DNA from: an uncultured Desulfarculaceae bacterium
Lineage (GTDB): Bacteria; Desulfobacterota; Desulfarculia; Desulfarculales; Desulfarculaceae
Reading direction: 5' to 3'
DNA length: 39,207 bases
Assembly (NCBI GenBank): GCA_937908275.1
Contig: CALERA010000362.1
Span: forward strand, 1-39,207
In this document: one piece after another, positions 25,390 to 33,211 of the stretch
How the letters are laid out: every line of letters starts with the position of its first letter
Position numbering within the stretch: position 1 is the first letter of the stretch
Notes under the pieces: generated by a model
Told to the model about the DNA's origin: nothing
Databases searched by the model: none
What the model saw: the letters and a program-made list of their open reading frames with translations, nothing else
Translations under genes and position numbers: made by a program

Positions 25390-25818
25390 CTAGGCCGCTT
25401 GAGCCGTCTCGGCGTCCCGGGCCGGCCCGATCTCGTCGGCCAGGCGGGTCATCTGGTTGACTTCGTTCAGGAAGGCGCGGTTGCAGACCGTGCAGATGGC
25501 GGTCAGGCGCAAGCGGCGCAGGTCCAGGCCCCGGGTCTTCATCAGCTGGTAGGCCTGGTCCACCCGCTGGGCCAGGACCTGGTAGGCCCCCTCGTAGGGG
25601 CACTCCACCCCGCAGGACATGATGATGATCCCGGCGAAGCCCTGGTCCAGGCAGTCCAGGTAGAACTGGGGCGGGAACAGGGCCGGGCTGGGCGCCCGCA
25701 GGATGTAGGCGTGGTCGGAATAGGCCTGGTGGGCCTGGCCCACCGCGTTGGCCCCGGGATAGGCGCAGGCCTCGCTGGCCAGGATGAGCACCTTGGGCTG
25801 CTGAGCGGTGGCGTGCAT
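25390..25818 (-). CDS. MvhD/FlpD-like electron-transfer protein with altered cysteines
   Basis: The 142-residue protein follows the MvhD pattern (ACAYPGANAVGQAHQAY near the N-terminus, GFAGIIIMSCGVECPYEGAYQVLAQRV in the middle, RGLDLRRLRLTAIC at the end). MvhD carries a [2Fe-2S] cluster and links hydrogenase or other donors to HdrA. Here the cysteine in the usual CSGRVDP segment is replaced (RAPSPALFPP), while SCGVEC and a new CTVC near residue 111 remain. Cluster ligation may thus differ. It begins seven bases after the TusA stop. The ribosome-binding site is weak, suggesting coupling. Confidence 0.78.
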   Translation of the reverse strand: MHATAQQPKVLILASEACAYPGANAVGQAHQAYSDHAYILRAPSPALFPPQFYLDCLDQGFAGIIIMSCGVECPYEGAYQVLAQRVDQAYQLMKTRGLDLRRLRLTAICTVCNRAFLNEVNQMTRLADEIGPARDAETAQAA

Positions 25819-25825
25819 GGCGGGC

Positions 25826-26410
25826 CTACTTCTTGCGCCGGACGAAGATGCGCTCGCAGCCGTCGCCCAGGGCGTGGCCCAGGTATTCGTGCCCCACCTT
25901 GGTGGCCCAGACCGGGATGTCGCCCTTGGTGCCGGGATCGTTGGAGATCACCTCCAACACCTCGCCCACCTTCACCGCGCCGATGGCCTTCTTGGCCTCC
26001 AACAGGGGGCCGGGACAGGCGCTGCCGCGCGCGTCCACCACGTGGGAAGTCTCGGGGACCTGTTCCAGTAACTGCGACATGGTCTTCTCCTTGGGGTTGT
26101 CGGTGATCGTCGTCGATACCGGGCGGGAGGCCTGGGCCTCCCCCGGCCCGGGGTGGGTCTGCTTGATCAGGCGGAAGCGGTACTCGCCCCGCCCGCCGCC
26201 CAGGTTCAGGAGCCTCAGGCCCAGGCTGGCCGCCACCATGGGCAGGTCCCGGGCCATCTGGGCGTCGCTGCCCAGCACCTCCAGGCGCTGGCCGGGCGAC
26301 AGGCCCCGGCTCAGTTGGCCCAGCTTCAGCAAGGCCCAGCCCGAGGAGCAGCCGCGCAGGTCCAGCCGGTGGCTGGGGCTGGGCTGGGGGCCGGGTGGGG
26401 TTCGCGGCAT
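25826..26410 (-). CDS. Tandem TusA-like protein; first domain degenerate
   Basis: A single 194-residue frame contains two TusA-like domains. Domain 2 (residues 111-194) is canonical: VDARGSACPGPLLEAKK, with the sulfur-carrying Cys132 in CPGP, then VISNDPGTKGDIPVWATKVGHEYL. Domain 1 (about 14-85) follows the same fold pattern (LDLRG, LEVLGSDAQMARDLPMVAASLGLRLL), but the CPxP becomes SGWA, with a cysteine two residues earlier (Cys21). The first ATG has AAAGGAG seven bases upstream. A second in-frame ATG at 26080 has its own AAGGAG, so a single-domain TusA may also be made. TusA carries persulfide sulfur to oxidoreductases. First gene of the Hdr operon, behind a sigma-54-like promoter. Confidence 0.82.
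   Translation of the reverse strand: MPRTPPGPQPSPSHRLDLRGCSSGWALLKLGQLSRGLSPGQRLEVLGSDAQMARDLPMVAASLGLRLLNLGGGRGEYRFRLIKQTHPGPGEAQASRPVSTTITDNPKEKTMSQLLEQVPETSHVVDARGSACPGPLLEAKKAIGAVKVGEVLEVISNDPGTKGDIPVWATKVGHEYLGHALGDGCERIFVRRKK
26078..26092 (-). promoter_or_regulatory. Internal ribosome-binding site and start for single-domain TusA
   Basis: On the minus strand AAGGAG lies six bases before an in-frame ATG (codon at 26080-26078) within the tandem TusA frame. Translation from here gives an 84-residue canonical TusA, the usual size of the family. Either two products are made or this is the main start of a separate gene whose upstream neighbour has lost its stop. Confidence 0.6.
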
Positions 26411-26436
26411 GCCGGGTCTCCTTTGCCGCTTAACTT

Positions 26437-26452
26437 TTCAATACCCGTGCCA
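26437..26452 (-). promoter_or_regulatory. Sigma-54 (-24/-12) promoter of the Hdr operon
   Basis: Read on the minus strand the sequence is TGGCACGGGTATTGAA: a perfect -24 element and TTGA with the correct ten-base spacing, GA instead of GC at the -12. Transcription would start near 26426, just ahead of the ribosome-binding site of the tandem TusA gene. A sigma-54 activator is encoded divergently at 26608, which strengthens the call. Confidence 0.65.
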
Positions 26453-26483
26453 GGTGTCCAGGGGTGGGCTTTAGAGGATAACA

Positions 26484-26498
26484 TGCAGATATTGTGCA
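26484..26498. promoter_or_regulatory. Dyad between Hdr operon and sigma-54 activator
   Basis: TGCAGATATTGTGCA is an imperfect 15-base dyad with TGCA arms, 32-46 bases upstream of the -24 element of the Hdr promoter and about 110 bases before the activator gene. It could be the activator's enhancer site. The contained ATTGTGCA also occurs at 35656, 37982 and, reversed, 35682. Confidence 0.3.
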
Positions 26499-26607
26499 GC
26501 TAATATCGAGGAGACAGCGGCGGACGTAAACGGCGCGTTTCGGACTGGCCTTAGCAATGTTCGCGGTGTTAAATTTGTTAAGTGGAATGCTAATCGGGAG
26601 GCCGGGC

Positions 26608-28011
<1,404 letters not shown>

Positions 28012-28052
28012 ACCAACCCCGCTAACTCCCCGTGGTCCAGCGCAGGCCGGGC

Positions 28053-28075
28053 GGGCCGGAAATTTTTCCCGGCCC
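28053..28075 (+). terminator. Hairpin after the sigma-54 activator gene
   Basis: GGGCCGG (28053-28059) and CCGGCCC (28069-28075) form a seven-base stem whose loop contains AAATTTTT. No T-tract follows the stem, so intrinsic termination is uncertain. It sits directly before the promoter of the first DUF134 gene and could separate the two transcription units. Confidence 0.4.
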
Positions 28076-28078
28076 GGC

Positions 28079-28107
28079 TTGACGCTCCCCGCTTTCCGCC
28101 TTATTAT
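28079..28107 (+). promoter_or_regulatory. Sigma-70 promoter of first DUF134 gene
   Basis: TTGACG (28079-28084) and TATTAT (28102-28107) each match five of six consensus bases and are 17 bases apart. The predicted transcription start near 28114 is at the centre of the perfect palindrome at 28107-28120. The start codon follows at 28137. Confidence 0.7.
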
Positions 28108-28120
28108 GAACCTAGGTTCA
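28107..28120. promoter_or_regulatory. Perfect palindrome over the transcription start
   Basis: TGAACCTAGGTTCA is a perfect 14-base palindrome that begins in the -10 box and covers the expected start site of the DUF134 gene. This is the position of a repressor operator. Autoregulation by the DUF134 helix-turn-helix protein is the simplest guess. Confidence 0.6.
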
Positions 28121-28136
28121 AAACAAGGATGGTCCC

Positions 28137-28511
28137 ATGCCCCGACCCCGCATTTGTCGCCTGGTGGAAACTCCCCCCCCGGCCGATTACTACAAGCCCC
28201 GGGGGGTGCCCCTGGCCAGCCTGCGCGAGTTGGTGCTGCCGGTGGAGGGCCTGGAGGCCCTGCGCCTGGCCGAGGTGGAGGGCCTGGACCAGGAGACCGC
28301 CGCCGCCCAGATGGGCGTCTCGCGCCCCACCTTCACCCGGGTGCTGGCCGAGGCCCGGCGGGTGGTGGCCCAGGCCCTGGTCAACGGCTGGGCCTTGCGC
28401 ATCGCGGGTGGCGACTACCACCTGACCGACGCCGATCCCGCCGGCGCTCCCTGCCGGGGAGGCCGGGGGCGTGGAGGCGGGATGGGCCGGGGGCGGCGGG
28501 GCCGGGAATAG
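28137..28511 (+). CDS. DUF134 (UPF0251) helix-turn-helix protein
   Basis: This 124-residue protein has the family opening MPRPRICRLV and the sigma-factor-like helix-turn-helix in LEALRLAEVEGLDQETAAAQMGVSRPTFTRVLAEARRVVAQALVNGWAL, followed by IAGGDY. DUF134 proteins often accompany NifX-type Mo/Fe-cluster-binding proteins in anaerobes. The tail is Gly/Arg-rich (GRGGGMGRGRRG), a feature shared with the next gene. AAGGAT precedes the ATG by about seven bases. It is probably a transcriptional regulator of this cluster, acting on the palindrome just upstream. Confidence 0.85.
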   Translation: MPRPRICRLVETPPPADYYKPRGVPLASLRELVLPVEGLEALRLAEVEGLDQETAAAQMGVSRPTFTRVLAEARRVVAQALVNGWALRIAGGDYHLTDADPAGAPCRGGRGRGGGMGRGRRGRE

Positions 28512-28541
28512 TATCGGCAACCCTCGTGAAAGGAGGCAGTC

Positions 28542-28808
28542 ATGCCGTTTAGAGATGGAAGCGGACCCCGGGGGGATGGACGCCTGGGCCGGGGCCTGGG
28601 GCCCTGCGCCGATGGCGGCGCTGGTCGCGGTGGACGCGGTGGCCGGGGGCGGCGCGGCCTGGGCCTGGGACGGTCCGGGGGGGCGGTCGGGTCCGCCGAT
28701 CCCAGCCTGACCAGCGCCTTGACCAACCGGGTGCGGGAGCTGGAGGCGGAAGTCCGCCGCCTGAGCGGCCGCCAGGCCCCCGCGCCCCAGGATGACGCCA
28801 CGGAATAA
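28542..28808 (+). CDS. DUF5320-like Gly/Arg-rich small protein
   Basis: The 88-residue protein begins MPFRDGSGPRGDGRLGRGLG, close to the opening MPxxDGTGPxGxGPxTGRG of DUF5320 proteins. It continues with a Gly/Arg-rich low-complexity stretch and ends in a short coiled coil (LTNRVRELEAEVRRLSGR). DUF5320 genes are regularly found beside NifX/Mrp genes in anaerobes. Their role is unknown. A near-perfect AAAGGAGG lies six bases before the ATG, which makes this a real gene despite its composition. Confidence 0.78.
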   Translation: MPFRDGSGPRGDGRLGRGLGPCADGGAGRGGRGGRGRRGLGLGRSGGAVGSADPSLTSALTNRVRELEAEVRRLSGRQAPAPQDDATE

Positions 28809-28830
28809 TCCTTTGAAACCAACCGGCTGC

Positions 28831-28880
28831 GCCCGCGCCGGGGCCGGGATGATCTGGCTCCCCGGGACCCTGGCGCGGGC
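28831..28880. repeat. Inverted repeat after the DUF5320-like gene
   Basis: GCCCGCGCC (28831-28839) and GGCGCGGGC (28872-28880) are perfect complements separated by 32 bases. They lie between the DUF5320-like gene and the next promoter and could fold as a long-loop terminator. The following bases (CGTAAAAACC) give no T-tract. Confidence 0.35.
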
Positions 28881-28893
28881 CGTAAAAACCCCA

Positions 28894-28921
28894 TTGACTG
28901 TACGCGATTTGGGTGTATGTA
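28894..28921 (+). promoter_or_regulatory. Possible sigma-70 promoter before second DUF134 gene
   Basis: TTGACT at 28894-28899 matches five of six bases of the -35 box. The best -10 candidate is weak (TATGTA at 28916-28921, 16-base spacing). A small inverted repeat, GAGC-CAAT-GCTC (28929-28940), follows. The site lies 42-70 bases before the gene at 28964. Confidence 0.4.
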
Positions 28922-28963
28922 TTGTTTAGAGCCAATGCTCATAACCCAGCAGCAAGGTAGTCG

Positions 28964-29662
28964 ATGCCGCGTCCGCGCAAATGCCGTCTGGTCCAGAACC
29001 AGCCCTCGGTGACCTGCTTCACCCCCCTGGGGGCCTGCCCCCGGGAACTCCAGCCGGTGCGCCTGAGCCTGGAGGGCCTGGAGGCCCTGCGCCTGGCCGA
29101 CCTGGAGGGTCTGCGCCAGGACCAGGCCGCGGATCGCATGGGCGTCTCCCGCCAGACCTTTGGCCGGGTGCTGGCCGAGGCCCGGCGCAACCTGGCCGAG
29201 ACCCTGGTTTTCGGGCGGATGCTCTGCATCGAGGGCGGCGACTATCGCGTGGCCCCGCCGCAGTGGCGGGGCGCTGAGCAAAAGGAGAAGGAAATGGCCA
29301 AGATCGCCATCAGCAGCGAGGGACCCACCCTGGACGACCTGGTGGACCCCCGCTTTGGCCGCGCCGGCGGCTTTGTCATCGTGGACCCCCAGACCATGGA
29401 GACCAGCTACCTGGACAACGGCGTCAGCCAGACCCGCTCCCAGGGCGCGGGCATCCAGGCCGCCGAGTTGATGGCCCAGGCCGGGGTGGAGGTGGTCCTC
29501 ACCGGCTACGTGGGGCCCAAGGCTTTTCAGGCCCTGCAGGCGGTGGGGGTCCAGATCGGTCAGGACCTGGGCGGCATCAGCGTGCGCGAGGCGCTCGGCC
29601 GCTTCCAGGCCGGAGAGGTGCCCATGGCCAGCGCCCCCAATCGTGAAGGGCGTTCGGTCTAA
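28964..29662 (+). CDS. DUF134 regulator fused to a NifX/NifB-type cluster-binding domain
   Basis: The 232-residue frame combines a DUF134 helix-turn-helix domain (residues 1-100: MPRPRKCRLV, LEALRLADLEGL, MGVSRQTFGRVLAEAR) with a dinitrogenase-cofactor-type domain (111-232: MAKIAISSEG, LVDPRFGRAGGFVIVD, GAGIQAAELMAQAGVEVVLTGYVGPKAF). The second half is the ORP/NifX fold that binds Mo-Fe-S or similar clusters. An in-frame ATG with its own strong ribosome-binding site lies at the junction (29294), so separate NifX-type protein may also be made. The regulator domain resembles the gene at 28137 and probably arose by duplication. Confidence 0.82.
   Translation: MPRPRKCRLVQNQPSVTCFTPLGACPRELQPVRLSLEGLEALRLADLEGLRQDQAADRMGVSRQTFGRVLAEARRNLAETLVFGRMLCIEGGDYRVAPPQWRGAEQKEKEMAKIAISSEGPTLDDLVDPRFGRAGGFVIVDPQTMETSYLDNGVSQTRSQGAGIQAAELMAQAGVEVVLTGYVGPKAFQALQAVGVQIGQDLGGISVREALGRFQAGEVPMASAPNREGRSV
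29281..29296 (+). promoter_or_regulatory. Internal ribosome-binding site and start for the NifX-type domain
   Basis: AAAGGAGAAGGAA immediately precedes an in-frame ATG at 29294-29296, exactly where the DUF134 domain ends. Initiation here gives a 122-residue stand-alone NifX-type protein, the normal family size. It parallels the internal start in the tandem TusA gene. Confidence 0.6.
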
Positions 29663-29703
29663 TTTTATATCGCGGGGACAAATCAAGATCGGAGCGAGCA
29701 AAG

Positions 29704-30561
29704 ATGAGCGAACCGGCATCCCAGGGTTGCGGCCACGGCGGTCCGGACCTGGAGCAGGAGCAGCGCCTGCACGAAAATCTCCAGAAAATCCGCTTCAAGC
29801 TCTTGGTGATGAGCGGCAAGGGCGGGGTGGGCAAGTCCACCGTGGCCGCTTACCTGGCCCTGGGCTTGGCCGCCCGGGGCTTCAGCGTGGGCCTGATGGA
29901 CGTGGACCTGCACGGCCCCTCCATCCCCCGCATGCTGGGACTCGGCGGCCACGCCAACGTGAACGAGGCGGCCCAGCTCATCGAGCCCATGGTCACCCGC
30001 CACGGGCTCAAGGCCCTGAGCGTGGAGATGCTGATGCCCGACCGCGAGAGCTCGGTGATCTGGCGCGGACCCCTGAAGATCGGGGTGATCAAGCAGTTCA
30101 TCTCCAACGTGGACTGGGGCCGGCTGGATTTCCTGGTCATCGACTCCCCGCCGGGCACCGGCGACGAGCCCCTGACCGTGGCCCAGAGCGTGGAGGGCGC
30201 CCTGGCAGTGGTGGTGACCACCCCCCAGGAGATGGCCCTGGCCGACGTGCGCAAGTCCCTGGACTTCTGCCGCCAGTTGGAGCTGCCGGTGCTGGGGGTG
30301 GTGGAGAACATGTCCGGCCTGACCTGCCCCCACTGCGGCCAGCCGGTGGACCTGCTGGGCCAGGGCGGGGGCCAGGCCATGGCTGAAAAGCTGGGCCTGG
30401 ATTTCCTGGCCCGCATCCCCTGGGACGCCCGCCTGGTCAGCGCCAGCGACCAGGGCCAGCCCCTGGACCTGGAGCACGACTACAACGCCGCCGGGCCCAA
30501 CTACCGCGACCTGGTGCAGGCGGTGCTGAACCGCACCGCGCAGCGGGGCCAGACCTCGTGA
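29704..30561 (+). CDS. Mrp/NBP35-type Fe-S cluster carrier ATPase
   Basis: The 285-residue P-loop ATPase has a deviant Walker A GKGGVGKST near residue 40, the DVDLHGPS switch segment and SPPGTGDE. A late CPHCG supplies the CxxC that binds a bridging [4Fe-4S] cluster in Mrp/NBP35 proteins. ENLQKIRFKLLVMSGKGG is a typical opening. Mrp carries Fe-S clusters to target proteins. In the ORP clusters of sulfate reducers an Mrp-like protein is a component of the complex. It follows the fused DUF134-NifX gene by 41 bases and overlaps the next gene by four (GTGA). Confidence 0.92.
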   Translation: MSEPASQGCGHGGPDLEQEQRLHENLQKIRFKLLVMSGKGGVGKSTVAAYLALGLAARGFSVGLMDVDLHGPSIPRMLGLGGHANVNEAAQLIEPMVTRHGLKALSVEMLMPDRESSVIWRGPLKIGVIKQFISNVDWGRLDFLVIDSPPGTGDEPLTVAQSVEGALAVVVTTPQEMALADVRKSLDFCRQLELPVLGVVENMSGLTCPHCGQPVDLLGQGGGQAMAEKLGLDFLARIPWDARLVSASDQGQPLDLEHDYNAAGPNYRDLVQAVLNRTAQRGQTS

Positions 30562-31445
30562 TCATCGCGGTGGCCAGCGGCAAGGGAGGCACCGGCAAGA
30601 CCACGGTCAGCGCCTCCCTGGCCCAGGTCTGGGGCGCGCCGGTGGTGGCGGTGGACCTGGACGTGGAAGAGCCCAACCTGCACCTTTTCCTGCGCCCGGA
30701 GATCAACTCCCGCCAGCAGGCCTGGCTGGAGGTGCCCCGGGTGGTGGAGGGGGCCTGCACCGCCTGCGGGGCCTGCTCCGAGCTCTGCCAGTTCAAGGCC
30801 ATCAGCCTGCTGGGAGAGGTGCTGCTCACCTTCCCGGAGATGTGCCATGGCTGCGGCGGCTGCCTGGCGGTCTGCCCCAGCGGGGCCCTGGCCCCGGACC
30901 GGCGCGAACTGGGCGAGATCCTCTGGGGCCGGGCCGGGGAGATATGCTTTCTCTCCGGCCAACTGCGGGTGGGCGAGGCCATGAGCCCGCCCCTGATGCG
31001 CCAGGTCCGCCAGGCCCTGGGCGCGCTCCTGGCCGCCGCCGGCCGCGACGCCATCATCGACTCCCCGCCCGGGGTCAGTTGCCCGGCGGTCAGCGCGGTG
31101 ATGGACGCCGACGCCATCCTGCTGGTCACCGAACCCACGCCCTTTGGCCTGCACGACCTGGCCCTGGCCCGGGAGGCCTTCACCCCCCTGGGCAAGCCCC
31201 TGGCGGTGGCCATCAACCGGGCCGGCCTGGGCGACGACCGGGTGCGGGAGTTCTGCCAGCGCGAGAACCTCCCCATCCTGGTCGAGATTCCCTTTGCCCG
31301 CCAGGCGGCCGAGGCCTACGCCCGGGGCCAGGTGCTGGCCAGCGTCTCGGACGAGTATCGTCAACTCTTCAGCCAACTGGCCCAGGATATGCGCCAGTTG
31401 GCCGCCGGCGAGCCGGCGCGGGAAAGGCTGGCGGCCCATGCCTGA
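30558..31445 (+). CDS. MinD-type ATPase with inserted ferredoxin domain (first)
   Basis: The 295-residue protein begins with deviant Walker A SGKGGTGKTT (residues 7-16). Two [4Fe-4S] motifs are inserted after the first strand: CTACGACSELC and CHGCGGCLAVCP (about 65-115). SPPGVSCP and TEPTPFGLHDL then complete the P-loop fold. Proteins of this kind (MJ0578-like; DVU2103/2104 in Desulfovibrio ORP clusters) couple ATP hydrolysis with an Fe-S site. The GTG start overlaps the Mrp stop by four bases. It is paired with a homologous gene immediately downstream, suggesting a heterodimer. Confidence 0.9.
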   Translation: MIIAVASGKGGTGKTTVSASLAQVWGAPVVAVDLDVEEPNLHLFLRPEINSRQQAWLEVPRVVEGACTACGACSELCQFKAISLLGEVLLTFPEMCHGCGGCLAVCPSGALAPDRRELGEILWGRAGEICFLSGQLRVGEAMSPPLMRQVRQALGALLAAAGRDAIIDSPPGVSCPAVSAVMDADAILLVTEPTPFGLHDLALAREAFTPLGKPLAVAINRAGLGDDRVREFCQRENLPILVEIPFARQAAEAYARGQVLASVSDEYRQLFSQLAQDMRQLAAGEPARERLAAHA

Positions 31446-32322
31446 GATCGTGGTGATCAGCGGCAAGGGCGGCACCGGCAAGACCTCGGTCACCGCCGCC
31501 CTGGCCCACCTGGCCGAGCAGCCCATCATCTGCGACCTGGACGTGGACGCCCCGGACCTGCACCTGCTCCTGCAACCCCGCTCCCGGCGCCAGGAGGAGT
31601 TCCGCAGCGGCTTCGAGGCCGCCATCGACCCCCTGGCCTGCCAGGGCTGCGGCGAGTGCCAGACCCGCTGCCGTTACGGGGCCATCACCCCCAAGGGCGA
31701 GATCTACGCCGCGGACCCCTTTCGCTGCGAGGGCTGCAAGGTCTGCGTGCAGTTCTGTCCCGCCCAGGCCATCGCCTTCAACGAGCGCCACTGCGGCCGC
31801 TGGCAGATCTCCGACACCCGCCTGGGCGCCATGGTCCATGCCCAGCTCTTTCCCGGCCAGGAGAACTCCGGCCGCCTGGTGGCCCTGTTGCGCCAGCAGG
31901 CCAAGGCCCTGGCCAAGGCCCGGGGCCAGGCCCTGATCCTCTGCGACGGCGCGCCGGGCATCGGCTGCCCGGTGATCAGCTCCCTGAGCGGGGTGGACCT
32001 GGCGGTGGCGGTCTGCGAGCCCACGCCCTCGGGCCTGCACGACCTGGAGCGGGTGGCCCAGCTCTGCGAGCACTTCCGGGTGCCGGTGGCGGTGATCATC
32101 AACAAGCACGACCTGAGCCCGGACCGGACCCGGGAGATCGAGGACCTCTGCCGCCTGCGGCGCATGCCCCTGGTGGCCCAACTGCCCTTTGACGAGGCGG
32201 TGGTCAAGGCCATGCTGGCCGGCCAGGCGGTGACCGAATACGACGACGGACCCATCAGCCAGGGTTTGACCCAGGCTTGGCAAGCGATCCAGGCCCTGAC
32301 CCGGGACCGCCGGGCGGCCTGA
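31438..32322 (+). CDS. MinD-type ATPase with inserted ferredoxin domain (second)
   Basis: The 294-residue homolog of the preceding gene has deviant Walker A SGKGGTGKTS, and the ferredoxin insert CQGCGECQTRC and CEGCKVCVQFCP. GAPGIGCPVISSLSG and CEPTPSGLHDLERV follow at the positions equivalent to the first protein. The ATG at 31438 lies eight bases before the stop of the first gene, so the pair are translationally coupled. The longer upstream open frame is a shadow of that gene. A heterodimer holding Fe-S clusters at its interface is likely, as in ORP-complex ATPases. Confidence 0.9.
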   Translation: MPEIVVISGKGGTGKTSVTAALAHLAEQPIICDLDVDAPDLHLLLQPRSRRQEEFRSGFEAAIDPLACQGCGECQTRCRYGAITPKGEIYAADPFRCEGCKVCVQFCPAQAIAFNERHCGRWQISDTRLGAMVHAQLFPGQENSGRLVALLRQQAKALAKARGQALILCDGAPGIGCPVISSLSGVDLAVAVCEPTPSGLHDLERVAQLCEHFRVPVAVIINKHDLSPDRTREIEDLCRLRRMPLVAQLPFDEAVVKAMLAGQAVTEYDDGPISQGLTQAWQAIQALTRDRRAA

Positions 32323-32356
32323 CGGTTTGTAATCAGTCATACGAAAGGAAAAGCAC

Positions 32357-32737
32357 ATGAAAGCGGTGGTGGCCGTGCCTTCCAACTTCCCCGGCGGCCT
32401 GGAGGCCGAGGTGGGGGCCCATTTCGGGCATTGCGATCTCTACACCCTGGTCAGCCTGGACCAGGACGGCGTGGGCGAGGTGACGGTGGTGCCCAACGTG
32501 CCCCACCAGCAGGGTGGCTGCCTGGCCCCGGTGCAGTACCTGGCCAGCCAGGGAGTCAAGGCCCTGGTGGCCGGCGGCATGGGCCTGCGCCCCCTGATGG
32601 GCTTCAACCAGGTGGGCATCGAGGTCTACTTCGGCGGCGGCAAGACCAACGTGGGCGAGGCGGTCAAGGCCCTGATCCAGGGCGAGTTGCCCCGCTTCAC
32701 CCAGGACTTCACCTGCGGCGGCGGAGGCGGCCACTAG
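32357..32737 (+). CDS. NifX/NafY-type Mo-Fe cluster-binding protein
   Basis: The 126-residue single domain has the family pattern: VAVPSNFPGGLEAEVGAHFGHCDLYTLV, a central CLAPVQYLASQGVKALVAGGMGLRPLMGF and GKTNVGEAVKALIQGEL. It ends in a Cys-Gly-rich tail (CGGGGGH), common in ORP-type relatives. It probably binds a metal-sulfur cluster such as the Mo-Cu cluster of orange protein or an Fe-S intermediate. The class is clear; the ligand is not. AAAGGA lies upstream of the ATG, 34 bases after the MinD-type pair. Confidence 0.87.
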   Translation: MKAVVAVPSNFPGGLEAEVGAHFGHCDLYTLVSLDQDGVGEVTVVPNVPHQQGGCLAPVQYLASQGVKALVAGGMGLRPLMGFNQVGIEVYFGGGKTNVGEAVKALIQGELPRFTQDFTCGGGGGH

Positions 32738-32763
32738 GCCGGCCGGCGCGGGAGGCGGACAAG

Positions 32764-33159
32764 GTGTCCGAGGAGTTGGTGATCATTCCGGGGGAGGTGG
32801 GCGAGGGCTTCCTGGAGCACGCCCGCGCCCCCCGTCACCTGGGCGAGATGGACCACCCCGATGGCCAGGCCAAGGCGGTGGGGTCCTGCGGGGATTGGAT
32901 CACCGTGAAGCTGCGGGTCCGGGACGAGGTCATCACCGAGGTCAAGGTCCTGCCCCAGGGCTGCATCTACACCACGGTCTGCGCCAGCGCGGTGGCCGAA
33001 CTGGCCCGGGGCCTGCGCCTGGAGCAGGCCCTGGAGCTGACCCCCCAGGACCTGGAAAAGAACCTGGGCGGCCTGCCCGAGGACCATATGCACTGCGCCC
33101 GCCTGGCGGTGAACACCCTGGGCGAGGCCATCGCCGACTGTTACGCGCGCCACACCTAG
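32764..33159 (+). CDS. NifU/IscU-like Fe-S scaffold protein
   Basis: The 131-residue protein resembles the N-terminal scaffold domain of NifU: FLEHARAPRHLGEMDHPDG, then the three conserved cysteines in GSCGDW, QGCIYTTVCAS and HCARLAVNTL. It would assemble or hold a transient Fe-S cluster, in line with the Mrp and NifX-type neighbours. No cysteine desulfurase lies in the window. The GTG at 32764 is chosen with GGAGG eight bases upstream. The longer open frame is a shadow of the NifX-type gene. Confidence 0.85.
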   Translation: MSEELVIIPGEVGEGFLEHARAPRHLGEMDHPDGQAKAVGSCGDWITVKLRVRDEVITEVKVLPQGCIYTTVCASAVAELARGLRLEQALELTPQDLEKNLGGLPEDHMHCARLAVNTLGEAIADCYARHT

Positions 33160-33211
33160 GCCGGACCCGGCCGGGCCAGCGCGGCGGGCTGGCGGCGCGA
33201 GGGAGATTAGC

